Source: Sporisorium sorghi
Lineage: Eukaryota; Basidiomycota; Ustilaginomycetes; Ustilaginales; Ustilaginaceae
NCBI GenBank assembly: GCA_023212695.1
Contig: JALCCG010000047.1
Location: forward strand, 40,848 to 104,847
Direction of reading: 5' to 3'
Length of the DNA stretch: 64,000 nt
Below the pieces are notes generated by a model, which did not search any database, was not told the DNA's origin, and saw only the letters and a list, made by a program, of their open reading frames with translations. Below, piece after piece: positions 33,041 through 42,285 of the stretch. The position numbers and the translations under genes are program-made. Numbering within the stretch: position 1 is the first letter of the stretch; every line of letters starts with the position of its first letter.

Positions 33041-34642
33041 TCAATAAATGTATGGAATGAACTTGAACCGTACGATACTCTCGTACTTTTTCCAGTCCTC
33101 GCCATACTTCTTGCTGCACCTCTCGAAGTCTCTGCCGCACCTGTGGGTGAGCACGAAGAGGAAGAAGAGCGGGTAAAAGTACGGGATTGCGGATGAGAAG
33201 CCTGCAATCAATCCCCAGCTGAGACTCTGTAGCCAATCGGAAGTGTAGTTAATCTTCATGCAGAACTGCCACCATCCGTCGATGAGGAGAGCATTGCCAT
33301 GCTCGGTCTGGATGTAACGAGGATCCTTGAGCGTGGACCAAGGCCACTGCGGGAAAGTGTATCGATATTTGTAGGTGCCCTGAAGCTGCATTCGGAAGCG
33401 CGACTTTTGAGCCATGGACGAGTCGAAAACGTAGTGTGCAAAGATGAGGAGCGAGTACAAGAAGATGTAGGTAGGCGTGCTGAACTTGTAGTACGAAGGC
33501 GGGTGGGCGGCCATGTAGACGATGCTGTAGCAGTAGGTGAAGGGGACGCCGGCAAAGTTCCAGAAGATGACCATGAAGCCCCACTTTTCGTGGAACATGT
33601 CCCAGGTCTGCGGGATGCACTCTTCGCCCTTACCGCAGGCGTTGATGTAGAGACCGGTAGCCAGGACCATGAAGGCCATGTTGGGCGTGACGTAGCCGTA
33701 GACCTCGTACTGCTTGCAGGCACCGCTGACGCTGATGAGGAAGAGGAGGACCCAGGGGATGCGCACCTCGGCCCACATCTTGAGGTCGACGGAGCCGATG
33801 CGCGGGTTGAGCGCCGCACCCATGAAGAAGTCGTATGCAAAGTTGCCGGACATGCGGTGGGTGGTGTTGGTGAACACGGCATGGAAGTAGGTGGCGGCGG
33901 AGACGGCGTATCCAGCGATCATGGAGACGGTCATGTACTCGCCAAAGTGCTCGATGATGGTGGTGAGGCGGTAGAGGCCCGAGACGTGGAGGACGGCGCA
34001 GGTGACGAGGGTGGCGTAGAAGGACGAGAGCGCGTTGCACTTGTAGGTGAGCGTCTTGTAGCCGAGCGAGGGAACGGGGAGACCTTCCTGGGAGTAACCG
34101 GGCATGACGACGGCCAAGAGGAACTGGAAGACCATGAGGCCACCGTAGCCGGCAAAGGCGCGCTTGGTGGGGAAGGCGTCGTCGCGGATGTGGGCGCCCA
34201 TACGCTGGAGGAAGGGCCAGACGTCGTCGAGCGAGTTTGGGATAACGAGCTTGCCGTCGTAGAAGCATAGGCAGATCCAGAGGTAGTACATGAGCACGGG
34301 GAAGAGGGTCATCATGGCGGTGACGCCCCAGGGACCGCCGAACTCCCAGTCCGAGTGCTCGTCGAGCTTCTTGTCCTTCTCGCGACCGTGTTCGGAGATG
34401 ACGATGCCGGGCGAGTACTTGACGAGGGTCTGCTGCTTGCCTCCGCCCATGATCTGGTCATCATTGAGGTCGACGTGGAGATACGAGTGTTTGGGGATGT
34501 AGTTCTTCTCCTCGAAATCCTTCTCGTCCTGGACGGCGGCGCGCTTCTGGGCGTCGGTGGGAGCCTTTGATTTGCCGTTGGGAGTGGCAGCGGCGGCCTT
34601 TGCGGCTGCGCTCCTGGTGCGGAGACCAGCTGAGTCGGCCAT
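33041..34642 (-). CDS. ERG4: Delta(24(24(1)))-sterol reductase, last step of ergosterol synthesis
   Basis: 533-residue integral ER membrane enzyme of the ERG4/ERG24/DHCR family that reduces the C-24(28) double bond to yield ergosterol with NADPH. Visible landmarks: EFGGPWGV entering the first membrane segment, HRMSGN..YDFFMGAALNPR, the CKQYEVYGYVTP block, TWDM..EKWGFM, LLIDGWW, and the C-terminal LTHRCGRD and KKYG..W stretches before FIPYIY. These match ERG4 rather than ERG24. The N-terminal 60 residues are soluble and Ala/Lys-rich. ATG 34642 is the first ATG in frame. Single exon. Convergent with the HNH-AP2 pseudogene; its tail is duplicated as a relic at 27941. Confidence 0.93.
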   Translation of the reverse strand: MADSAGLRTRSAAAKAAAATPNGKSKAPTDAQKRAAVQDEKDFEEKNYIPKHSYLHVDLNDDQIMGGGKQQTLVKYSPGIVISEHGREKDKKLDEHSDWEFGGPWGVTAMMTLFPVLMYYLWICLCFYDGKLVIPNSLDDVWPFLQRMGAHIRDDAFPTKRAFAGYGGLMVFQFLLAVVMPGYSQEGLPVPSLGYKTLTYKCNALSSFYATLVTCAVLHVSGLYRLTTIIEHFGEYMTVSMIAGYAVSAATYFHAVFTNTTHRMSGNFAYDFFMGAALNPRIGSVDLKMWAEVRIPWVLLFLISVSGACKQYEVYGYVTPNMAFMVLATGLYINACGKGEECIPQTWDMFHEKWGFMVIFWNFAGVPFTYCYSIVYMAAHPPSYYKFSTPTYIFLYSLLIFAHYVFDSSMAQKSRFRMQLQGTYKYRYTFPQWPWSTLKDPRYIQTEHGNALLIDGWWQFCMKINYTSDWLQSLSWGLIAGFSSAIPYFYPLFFLFVLTHRCGRDFERCSKKYGEDWKKYESIVRFKFIPYIY

Positions 34643-37043
34643 TTTGCGAAATGACAGCAGTGACGAGGGCAGTCGTTGCTGTCTTGTCAAGATGGAGCAA
34701 GGTGAGGTTCGAAGGAGAAGAAGCAAAAGCAGAAGCGAGAAAGACAAAAAAGATGATTCGATTATTGGATTGGATTCGCTCAGACGCGACAAACACAAAA
34801 CAGAGAAGAAAATGAAAATGACACAATGAAAGACAGCAACAGCAACACCAGAAGCAGCAACAGCAGACCAGCAGAGAGCAGACAGAGCCGCACCAACCAC
34901 GCGTTTCGTACACAGCGCTCGAACGGCTGTAAAGTCCGAAATGAAAAAAAGCGGTGTTTGGCGCGTCACGTCGATCCTCTCCTCCTTCCCACGCCAAATG
35001 AGAGCGTGGACAGGCTAGCGTCCGTCACTCGAGGACAGCGTGTCAACGAAAAGAAGATGGAAAATCGAAGCGTCCAAGCAGCCTTGATATCCGAGCTTGG
35101 TTTGCGTGCGCGTTTGGGCTCTGCTGTCGAAGCCTGTCACAGGTCCCAAGCCATTCGGGAAATCCGCGGAGAGGAGCGAGCGGTACAGGGCATCCGACGC
35201 AGGCTAAGTTACGCGCTGTGCAGTACTTCTGTTGCTACCGTTTCGCAGCAATCGGGTGATCCGTTAGCGCGTCCAAGCGCTCTTCGTGAGCTGCCCACGC
35301 CCTTCCTTAGCCTGGACAAGCTAGCATCTGTGCTTTGAGTCTGCACTCTCTGACAGCATCGCGGCGAGGGCACCCACATATGAAATGCCGGTCTCGAGCC
35401 AAGGTCCACACTTGTTGTCTGCCCCCCTCAGCGAGCAAAAAGGATGAAGTGTGACGCAGTCGATTCGCTACAAGAATGGTGGGCGACGATCATCGAGAAG
35501 ACGAAGCTGCAGCTTGGGCCGGGACCCTAGATCTGCCGATCTGATCGCAACAAAGCGCGATCTCGTATCGAAGCTAGTGCCTGAGCGACGCAGCGACGCA
35601 GCGACGCAGGCACCGGTGGGCGCTGCTTGTTCCACACGAAGCCCTCGCACCTAAGCAAGAGAGCCCCGGCGACCATGTGTGTGAGAGCGAAAAGCCAAGC
35701 CATTTTGGTGGCACTGTTCTCGTCTTGGCAGGAATGCGGGACCTCCTTTTTTCGTTCCCACACGTTTCAATGACAAAGGTCTCTTGGCAATTCTCTCTTG
35801 CTCGCTATCTTACTGTATGCCGTACGGTGTACTCGGCATGTCCGACAGAGCAAGAGCAGATCAGCAGGACGCTGTGCTAGCCGGCAGCGCATGCTCCTGC
35901 CTGACAAAGCGCTTCACAAAATCACATGCTGAAAAGGGTAAGCAGACGCAAGCCCTGAACGCCGGCACGCGTCTTTTTCTTTTTTTTTCCCTTTGGCAAC
36001 CTCCACCCGTGTTGTTTTTAGCGCGCGCATGCCGGAGCTGACCATCCGTGACGGGAGAGAAAGCAAGGCGCTGCGAGGGTGTCGGACCACGAGCCGATGC
36101 CGAGATGCTAGTTGCCCTTAACCGTCCTGCATTCTCGGCAACGCATATTTTTTTTGGCTTTGCGAATCGCAGCCAGCTTCGATCGACGGTACGCGGATCT
36201 TCCGTGTAAAAGTTCAATGGAAGCCCACCATGTTGATTGTGGGAAAAAGGCTGTGCTTTGCAGTGTGATGACGATGGAGGGAGAGAAGAAAGTGGCAGCA
36301 GGAACGAGAGTCTGTGCGTGTGTGAGGGAAAGCGCAAATCGGAACAAGGCCGGCAGGCAGATCGGTCAGCCCGTCAGCTTTTGTCAAGAGACGGGCTGCA
36401 TACTTTACGATTGTCTCAACCTGCTGCTGTGCTTGCGCTCACCATCCCTTTCTCTCTGCTGCTGCTGCTGCTGCTGCACAGCGCTGTCCTTTGCCGTTTT
36501 GTCGGCCCTGGTCTTGCCTTTTGCCTTGCCTTGGTGTGTAAATCTCCGGCTCTGCCGCCGAACACCAGGAAGTCAAGAGAGAAGCGCTCCCTCTCCGCAT
36601 CACGACCATCACCACCAGCATCCGCACCCGCACTTTTGCTTTCACTCTCTCCCGCGTTCCTAACCGTCTCCTCCCGTCAGCGGTCCAAGCGGCTCCCAGT
36701 CTGAGCAACAATCACTCGTGGGAATTGCGACTGCGCCAAGAACATCCTTCCCGCTCTCGAGCCTTCTCTCTCGCATAGGAACACGAGCACAACCTCGTTG
36801 GATCCTACAAAGCAGAGGCATCCGCAAGCTGTCTTTCATCAGCACCACCTCCTCCATCAGCGTCGCCTCTTCCATCAGCACCACTTCCATCAGCACCACC
36901 TCCTACATTAGCTCCACCTCCTCCATCAGCAACGACACTTCACGAACCCAGCTCTACCTTCCCACGCCTTCACGACTGCTCGACACACGGCCCGACTCTA
37001 TCCGCACCCGATCCGCGTACCTCTATCATACACCGCCGCGTCG
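34643..37043. other. Intergenic region, divergent promoters of ERG4 and the small unknown gene
   Basis: 2.4 kb with no supported gene. Contains three copies of the 8-bp unit GCGACGCA at about 35584-35609 and a Ser/Thr-codon-like imperfect repeat at 36836-36932. Small open frames lack homology features. Confidence 0.5.
36836..36932 (+). repeat. Imperfect tandem repeat, unit about 18 bp (TCCATCAGCACCACCTCC)
   Basis: Five to six diverged copies in the leader of the gene at 37044. In one frame it would read Ser-Ile-Ser-Thr-Thr repeats, but that frame has no ATG. Confidence 0.7.
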
Positions 37044-37766
37044 ATGGCAGCAGCAGCCGTGGGCCTCGTGGTCGTGCTCTCAGTCGAGAGCTACAAAGCC
37101 TCGACGCGCTACTGGAACAAGCGCAAATCCAAAAAGCACGGCTATGCCTCTCTGCGCACCGACTCGTTCGGCCGGCCCATCTCGGAAGACGGCAAGCGGC
37201 TGTCCAAGAACGAAGCCAAGGCGTTGGTAGCGCACAATAGGGAGATCGAGCGCATCCGCACCGCCGAGCGCGAATGGCGTGCCAAGGGCGAGCGCCTGCC
37301 GTCGTATGGCGAGACGGACAACGACGCCATTATCCAATCGCTGCGTCGGCCCAGTACGGCGCCCGCTTCGGGTCGAAGTTCGTCGTCTGGGTTGATGGAT
37401 ATGGGTCAAGTGTCTCCGTCATCAATAGTGGCGGTGACTCCCGATGCGGTTGCAGCGGCAACAACGCAGACTGCAATGAGACCCAGGTCGGTCAGCACCG
37501 CTTCCGCGCCGCTGCTCAGCTCGACCCGTGCGGAGCGGGAGGCAAGAAACGACGACCTCGCAGTCTCCTCCTTCCACGCTCTCGACAATGGCGCCTTTGC
37601 CATCCGCAGACGCACCCAGACGCTCGTGTTGCCGTCAATACCGAGCACCACGGAATCGCCCGAGATTGAAGATATCTTTCAGCACGATGGCATGGATTGG
37701 CGAAGGGCCACTTGGGAGGCTCCTCCCCTGTATGATCGTCTCCAGGCTCAAGCTGTCCCTGCTTAG
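37044..37766 (+). CDS. Small unknown protein with N-terminal hydrophobic segment and PY-like motifs
   Basis: 240 residues, not recognised. A short hydrophobic stretch (about residues 2-15) resembles a signal anchor and is followed by basic residues (NKRKSKKHG), suggesting a membrane-anchored protein with the bulk on one side. A conserved-looking block DSFGRPISEDGKRLSKNEAK precedes an Arg/Glu-rich helix. LPSYGE near residue 85 and PPLYDR near the C-terminus are PY-type motifs that could bind WW domains such as Rsp5. The middle is Ser/Ala-rich. The hydrophobic stretch continues in frame a few codons upstream of the ATG, so an upstream exon is possible. Function unknown. Confidence 0.6.
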   Translation: MAAAAVGLVVVLSVESYKASTRYWNKRKSKKHGYASLRTDSFGRPISEDGKRLSKNEAKALVAHNREIERIRTAEREWRAKGERLPSYGETDNDAIIQSLRRPSTAPASGRSSSSGLMDMGQVSPSSIVAVTPDAVAAATTQTAMRPRSVSTASAPLLSSTRAEREARNDDLAVSSFHALDNGAFAIRRRTQTLVLPSIPSTTESPEIEDIFQHDGMDWRRATWEAPPLYDRLQAQAVPA

Positions 37767-38581
37767 GCTTTGGCATGTTGTGTTCCTTCCCCCACTCTCG
37801 CCTCTCTTCTCTCTCGCGGAATGTGTCTCACGTCACCCCTCCCTTCCCTAGTCGCTACGCCACGTTAGTATTGCATTTCTTTCGCGCATTGTACTTGTAC
37901 CTTTACCCTTTCGCCTTCCTGTCGTTGCTCTTGTCTTGTATATGTTTGCAATTGGATTGGTTCATCGCTTTGTTCAAGAGAGGTGCCCTCAAGGCCTTCA
38001 AAGGACGAATGAGGTAGTCGTGTCGGGAAAGTGCAATTGTCGAGGCGGCTCACTCAATCTCAAAGAACAAAGCATCTCGTGATGCTCATCGAGTGACCCT
38101 GCCCCGTCTAAGGGTATGACTGACGCAGCGGTTGGCAGTTCAAACGCACCCTAGACGTATCAAGCCGTGCTGCAAGATCCACCACCAACGACTCTGTTTG
38201 AGCGCCGTCCCGGCCCATTAAAGCACCTTCTGCAGCCTGAGCTTGTCCACCGCTGAGCCGCTTCCCTATCAAAGCGACATTCGTCCTCCTCCTCCTCGTC
38301 GTCTGCTGACGGTCTGAGCACATTCCAAAGACGGTCGAGTATATGGATCTCGGAATGAAATGCATTGAGAAAGGGATTTTGAGGGTGCGTAGTAGTGGAG
38401 TGACGTTGGCCGACCGCGTTGCAATCACAGAACCCGTCTTGGCGGAATCATGATGTTCATCGATCGGAAGTCGTCGTCGTTTTGTGCTGCAACAGTGCAG
38501 GCGCATGTGTGTGTGTCGGTGGATGATGTTACAGACGGCCATGAGCCATCAGAATGCATGTTGGTGGAAGGCGAAACGCAT
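37767..38581. other. Convergent intergenic region
   Basis: 815 bp between the small unknown gene and RPL29; no gene seen. Confidence 0.55.
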
Positions 38582-39234
38582 TTATGCCTCGGCACGGGCA
38601 GCCTTGAGGGCCTTCTCGGTGCCGTGCTTGGCGTAGCGCTGGTTGCGCACAAACTTGGGGTCCACACCGCGCAGCGAAGGGTACTTGTTGGTCTTGGGCT
38701 TCTTGATACCGTTGCGGTGAGCCTTGCGCACCTGGTTGTGCTGCGAAGAGTTCTTTGACTTGGCCCTGTTGGTGGTGGAATGGTCGTAGTGTGGTGATGA
38801 GATAGGATGCCAGTGGTCAAAGGTGGTGCAGAGGTGTGAAAATGTGTCGGTTTCGGTGTTGGTGAAGCGAAAAAGGGGGTGCAGGGCGAGATGGTTGGTT
38901 GGTTACGTGGCGTAATGGTCGAGATTCGATGCAAGTCGTGAGTGCGAATGTGGTATGAGAGTTGGCGGCAGTAGTAAACGGATTCACAAGGTCATGGGTC
39001 AGTCATCTGTTCGTCTGCTCCATCCAATAAGCCCTCCAATACAGCAGCCCAACGCAAATGTGACGTTCCGTATGCTGAGACGATGTCAGGTCCAGCAGCA
39101 TTCCCCCCTCTTGAATCGAACTGAAAGTTGAGGGTAACGCCTTCCGTCGATTGATCGGGATCCTGCTTGTACGTGGCTCGTCGGTCGGTGCGGGTGCTGC
39201 TGCTGGTCGAATCCATGTTGTTCGAAACTTACAT
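38582..39234 (-). CDS. RPL29: 60S ribosomal protein eL29, start codon split by an intron
   Basis: Small basic ribosomal protein of 61 residues: [32 protein letters not shown] and RNQRYAKHG are the family core. The frame has no ATG in the main exon (38582-38765). The exon begins with G GCC AAG right after a CAACAG acceptor, so the initiator G lies in this exon. The only AT|GT junction upstream within 470 bp is at 39233-39234, directly followed by a perfect GTAAGT donor. The gene is therefore join(38582..38765, 39233..39234) on the minus strand with a 467-nt intron between T and G of the ATG. A TATAAAT just upstream of 39234 is awkward for a leader, so exon 1 is less certain than the product. 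Confidence 0.8.
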
Positions 39235-40066
39235 CTTGACGGATTTATAATATGGGTGAGGTACAGAGACTTGGTAGTCAGAAAGGCGGATCTGCGATCG
39301 TGTCGACGTTCTTCAGCCAGCTCTCCATCTCACACACGCTTGGCCTGCGGTCTCTGCGCTCTGCTGTTGCAGATTTTGGACTCAACTTGCGCTCTCTCCA
39401 GCTCTCCCTCTGCCTCGAATCGAGAGGAAATTTCTCAAGCCGCGAGCGCGCTGAATCCTGGCCGAAAAAATCGAGGGTGCTGCGGCAATTCCAACTCACT
39501 CGACTTGCTCCGTTTCGGCTCCGCGTCCTTTTTTTTTTTCTTTGTGATATCTGACGATCAAACATTGCTAATTTTTCCCGAAGTGGCATCATCGCGCAGA
39601 TCGGTTGACCTCGCGCAGATCTCTGACTTTTGCGCCGATTCCCCCGCACTGTGCAACGTCTCAACTGACCAACAGTGCACATCGCAGCTACTCGACCGAA
39701 CTTGCACAGAACGAGCTCTTGTTCTGCACCATCATCCTCCTGCAACTTACACGGACCACTTTGCGTTTGACGAGTGCCGTTCGCTTAGAGCCTCAGGAGG
39801 TGCGCTTCCCCCCACGAAGAGCGTTCCTCCCATCGACTGCTTCCCTTCCAGTGCCTCCTTGCCTCTTCAAACACACGCTCGTCAAGCGTGAACGAGGGGC
39901 GGCGATCAAGAACGCTGCTCTTGCCGAGAGCAAGCGACGGTTCAACTCGACACTTTGTCCTACGTCGTGCTCAGGACGCCGGTCGCACATCATCCTCGAA
40001 TCTCAGCCAGCTCTTATATAGATACCCTTCCCTCGCGGATCTCTCGCACATCTCCAACAAAGCAAG
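39235..40066. promoter_or_regulatory. Divergent promoter region, RPL29 and GH125 mannosidase
   Basis: 832 bp without a gene; pyrimidine-rich patches and a short T run (39530-39540). TATA element for GH125 at its right end. Confidence 0.55.
40015..40022 (+). promoter_or_regulatory. TATA box of the GH125 gene
   Basis: TATATAGA about 45 bp upstream of the ATG, implying a very short leader. Confidence 0.55.
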
Positions 40067-41923
40067 ATGAAGCTGACCACGCTCACACCCATCGCCACCC
40101 TCGCACTTGCGCTGGCGAGCAGCGGACCCAGTACCGCCGTCTGTGCCTCCCCCGCACACCCTCCCTACCACGCTCCTCCTCAACAAGCCGCCTTTATTCA
40201 CACCGACGACCTCGCCTCCCGCACCACCACCCATCGCGCCACCGAAGACGCCTCTGGCGACCCTGTCTACCACCCACCCACCCCGAACCCCACCCTCCCG
40301 CTCACGCACCTCCCGGACGCGCGCCCTCCGCCCTCCAGCCGGCGCTTCACGTCCCCCCTCATCGAAGCCGAAATCACCCGCCTCACCGCCCGCATCACCG
40401 ACCCCGCTCTCCGCCGCATCTTCGCCAACACGTACCCGAACACGCTCGACACCACCGTCGCCTGGGTGGATCTGCACCTCTCCAACCCGGACCACACAAC
40501 CGCCTTTCCGCGCGCGTTCGTCATTACGGGCGATATCCTCGCCGCGTGGCTGCGCGACTCGTCTAACCAGATCTTCACGTACCTCCCTTTGCTTGCCTCG
40601 CCGCCGGCTGGCTTTAGCGTGGGTGGGGAGGAGTGGGTGAAGCTGTACCGCTTAGCGTTAGGTGTGCTGTACGCACAGGCGCAGCAGGTGGTGGCGTATC
40701 CCATGGGTAATGCGTTCGGGCCGCCGAGGAGTGCGACCGTCACCAGGGAGAGGAATCCGGCCGTGGGCCGGGGAGAGGGCGCGGATTGGGTGCAGCCTCC
40801 CGTGCCTTCCAGCAAAGCGCACTATCCGCCAGCGCCGCCGTGCAACTACAGCGAAGTCGACGGGACGGACGGCGTGTACCTGTGGGAAACCAAGTGGGAG
40901 GTCGACTCGCTCGCTGCGCATTTGCGGTTGGCATCGCTCATTGCACACTACACCAACCGCACGGATTTCGTGCACAACGAGACGTGGCAGCGCGGCGTGC
41001 GCATTGCGCTGGATGCGCTGCGCGCGCAGCAGCGCGGAAGTGGCGAGGAGCACGAGGCGTACAAAGTGGCTAACGAGACGACGGTTCTGCCGGGTAATGT
41101 GAGTGCGGACGGCGAGTGGGCACGGCGGTTCGGGGGGCTGCAGGGTGGTGTATATCGGTTTCAGCGGCTGGATCGGTCTGCGACGGAAACGCGGGCGGAT
41201 CGCGGGTGGGGCGAGCCGGCGCTGCGCACGGGAATGGTCAAGAGTGCCTTCCGCCCCTCGGACGACGCTACCACTTTGCCGTATCTCATCCCTGCCAATG
41301 CGCAGCTCGCGGTTGCGCTCGAACACCTCCCTGCCTTACTCGAAACCACCCCCGCCATGCAAGACGTCGCAGCCAACGCACGCGCGTTCGCCAGCGACAT
41401 CCGCACCGCCATCGCCACCCACGCCGTACTCCCCAACCCGCTCTCCCCCCCGGGTCCGATCTACGCATACGAAGTCGACGGCTATGGCAGTGCCTACTTC
41501 GCCGACGACGCCAACGTGCCCTCGCTCCTCTCCCTGCCCTACCTCGGCTTCCTCAACGCCTCCGACGCTGTGTACCAGCGCACGCGCGCGTTCGTCCTCT
41601 CCCCCCGCACAAACAAGTGGGCGTTCGCAGGCACAGCACTGCGCGGCATAGGCGGCCCTCACGTCGGCACGGGTTACGCATGGCCCATGTCGCTCGCCAT
41701 GCAGATCTTGACCACCACAGACGCAAGTGAGCAGCTGGAAGCATTGAGCTTGTTGAGGAATACCACCGCGGGAACAGGGTTGATGCACGAGTCGATCAAC
41801 GTGGACAATGCGACGGATTTCACAAGGCCCTGGTTTGGATGGGCGAACGGGCTGTTCGGCGAAGCGATGAGGCATGTTGAGCAGACCAATCCGCAGGTTT
41901 TGCAGCATACGTATGATAGTTGA
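40067..41923 (+). CDS. Secreted GH125 exo-alpha-1,6-mannosidase
   Basis: 618-residue protein with a classic signal peptide (KLTTLTPIATLALALASS, cleavage near residue 25) and eight N-glycosylation sequons, so it enters the secretory pathway. The GH125 fold is shown by TGDILAAWLRDSSNQIF, the ETKWEVDSLAAHLRLA block, FRPSDDATTLPYLIPAN, YEVDGYG, and TGYAWPMSLAMQ near the end. Family members are inverting exo-mannosidases acting on alpha-1,6-mannose of fungal N-glycans and wall mannan. Single exon, TATA promoter, convergent with RCO1. A wall- or glycan-turnover role is inferred. Confidence 0.9.
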   Translation: MKLTTLTPIATLALALASSGPSTAVCASPAHPPYHAPPQQAAFIHTDDLASRTTTHRATEDASGDPVYHPPTPNPTLPLTHLPDARPPPSSRRFTSPLIEAEITRLTARITDPALRRIFANTYPNTLDTTVAWVDLHLSNPDHTTAFPRAFVITGDILAAWLRDSSNQIFTYLPLLASPPAGFSVGGEEWVKLYRLALGVLYAQAQQVVAYPMGNAFGPPRSATVTRERNPAVGRGEGADWVQPPVPSSKAHYPPAPPCNYSEVDGTDGVYLWETKWEVDSLAAHLRLASLIAHYTNRTDFVHNETWQRGVRIALDALRAQQRGSGEEHEAYKVANETTVLPGNVSADGEWARRFGGLQGGVYRFQRLDRSATETRADRGWGEPALRTGMVKSAFRPSDDATTLPYLIPANAQLAVALEHLPALLETTPAMQDVAANARAFASDIRTAIATHAVLPNPLSPPGPIYAYEVDGYGSAYFADDANVPSLLSLPYLGFLNASDAVYQRTRAFVLSPRTNKWAFAGTALRGIGGPHVGTGYAWPMSLAMQILTTTDASEQLEALSLLRNTTAGTGLMHESINVDNATDFTRPWFGWANGLFGEAMRHVEQTNPQVLQHTYDS

Positions 41924-42285
41924 TCTCGATTAGAAATCAGACAGCGTTCAACTTAACACCCGACCTTCTGTGAGGTGAACAATGGCTGTCATCTGAGAGT
42001 TCGGACAAACAGCCAAAGGCTGAGTAAGGCGAATCTACATCCGTCTCGCTCGACGCTCGTGAGATCAATCAGTGTCCAACTCATCGCCCCTTGTTTCTGA
42101 TTGTCCGGAGACTGGATTCCATTTGACAGCTTGGACCAGCAGCCGAAGAAGCGAGCTCGTGCCTATATCCGCCTCGCCTCACGCTCAAGCAACCACACAG
42201 TGCTCTCCACATCACCCTTCCTTCTGCGACACAAAGAACGTCTTCCATTTCAGATCTCGCACAACCAACAGCCAACACATCACCC
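41924..42285. other. Convergent intergenic region
   Basis: 362 bp between GH125 and RCO1 ends; no gene seen. Confidence 0.6.

Noticed and set aside
33299..34270. 323-codon plus-strand open frame opposite ERG4
   Set aside because: Val/Glu/Gly-rich antisense shadow of membrane-segment codons in ERG4.
36718..37230. 170-codon frame with Ser-Ile-Ser-Thr-Thr repeats
   Set aside because: Starts at GTG, overlaps the better-supported gene at 37044 and is produced by an 18-bp tandem repeat.
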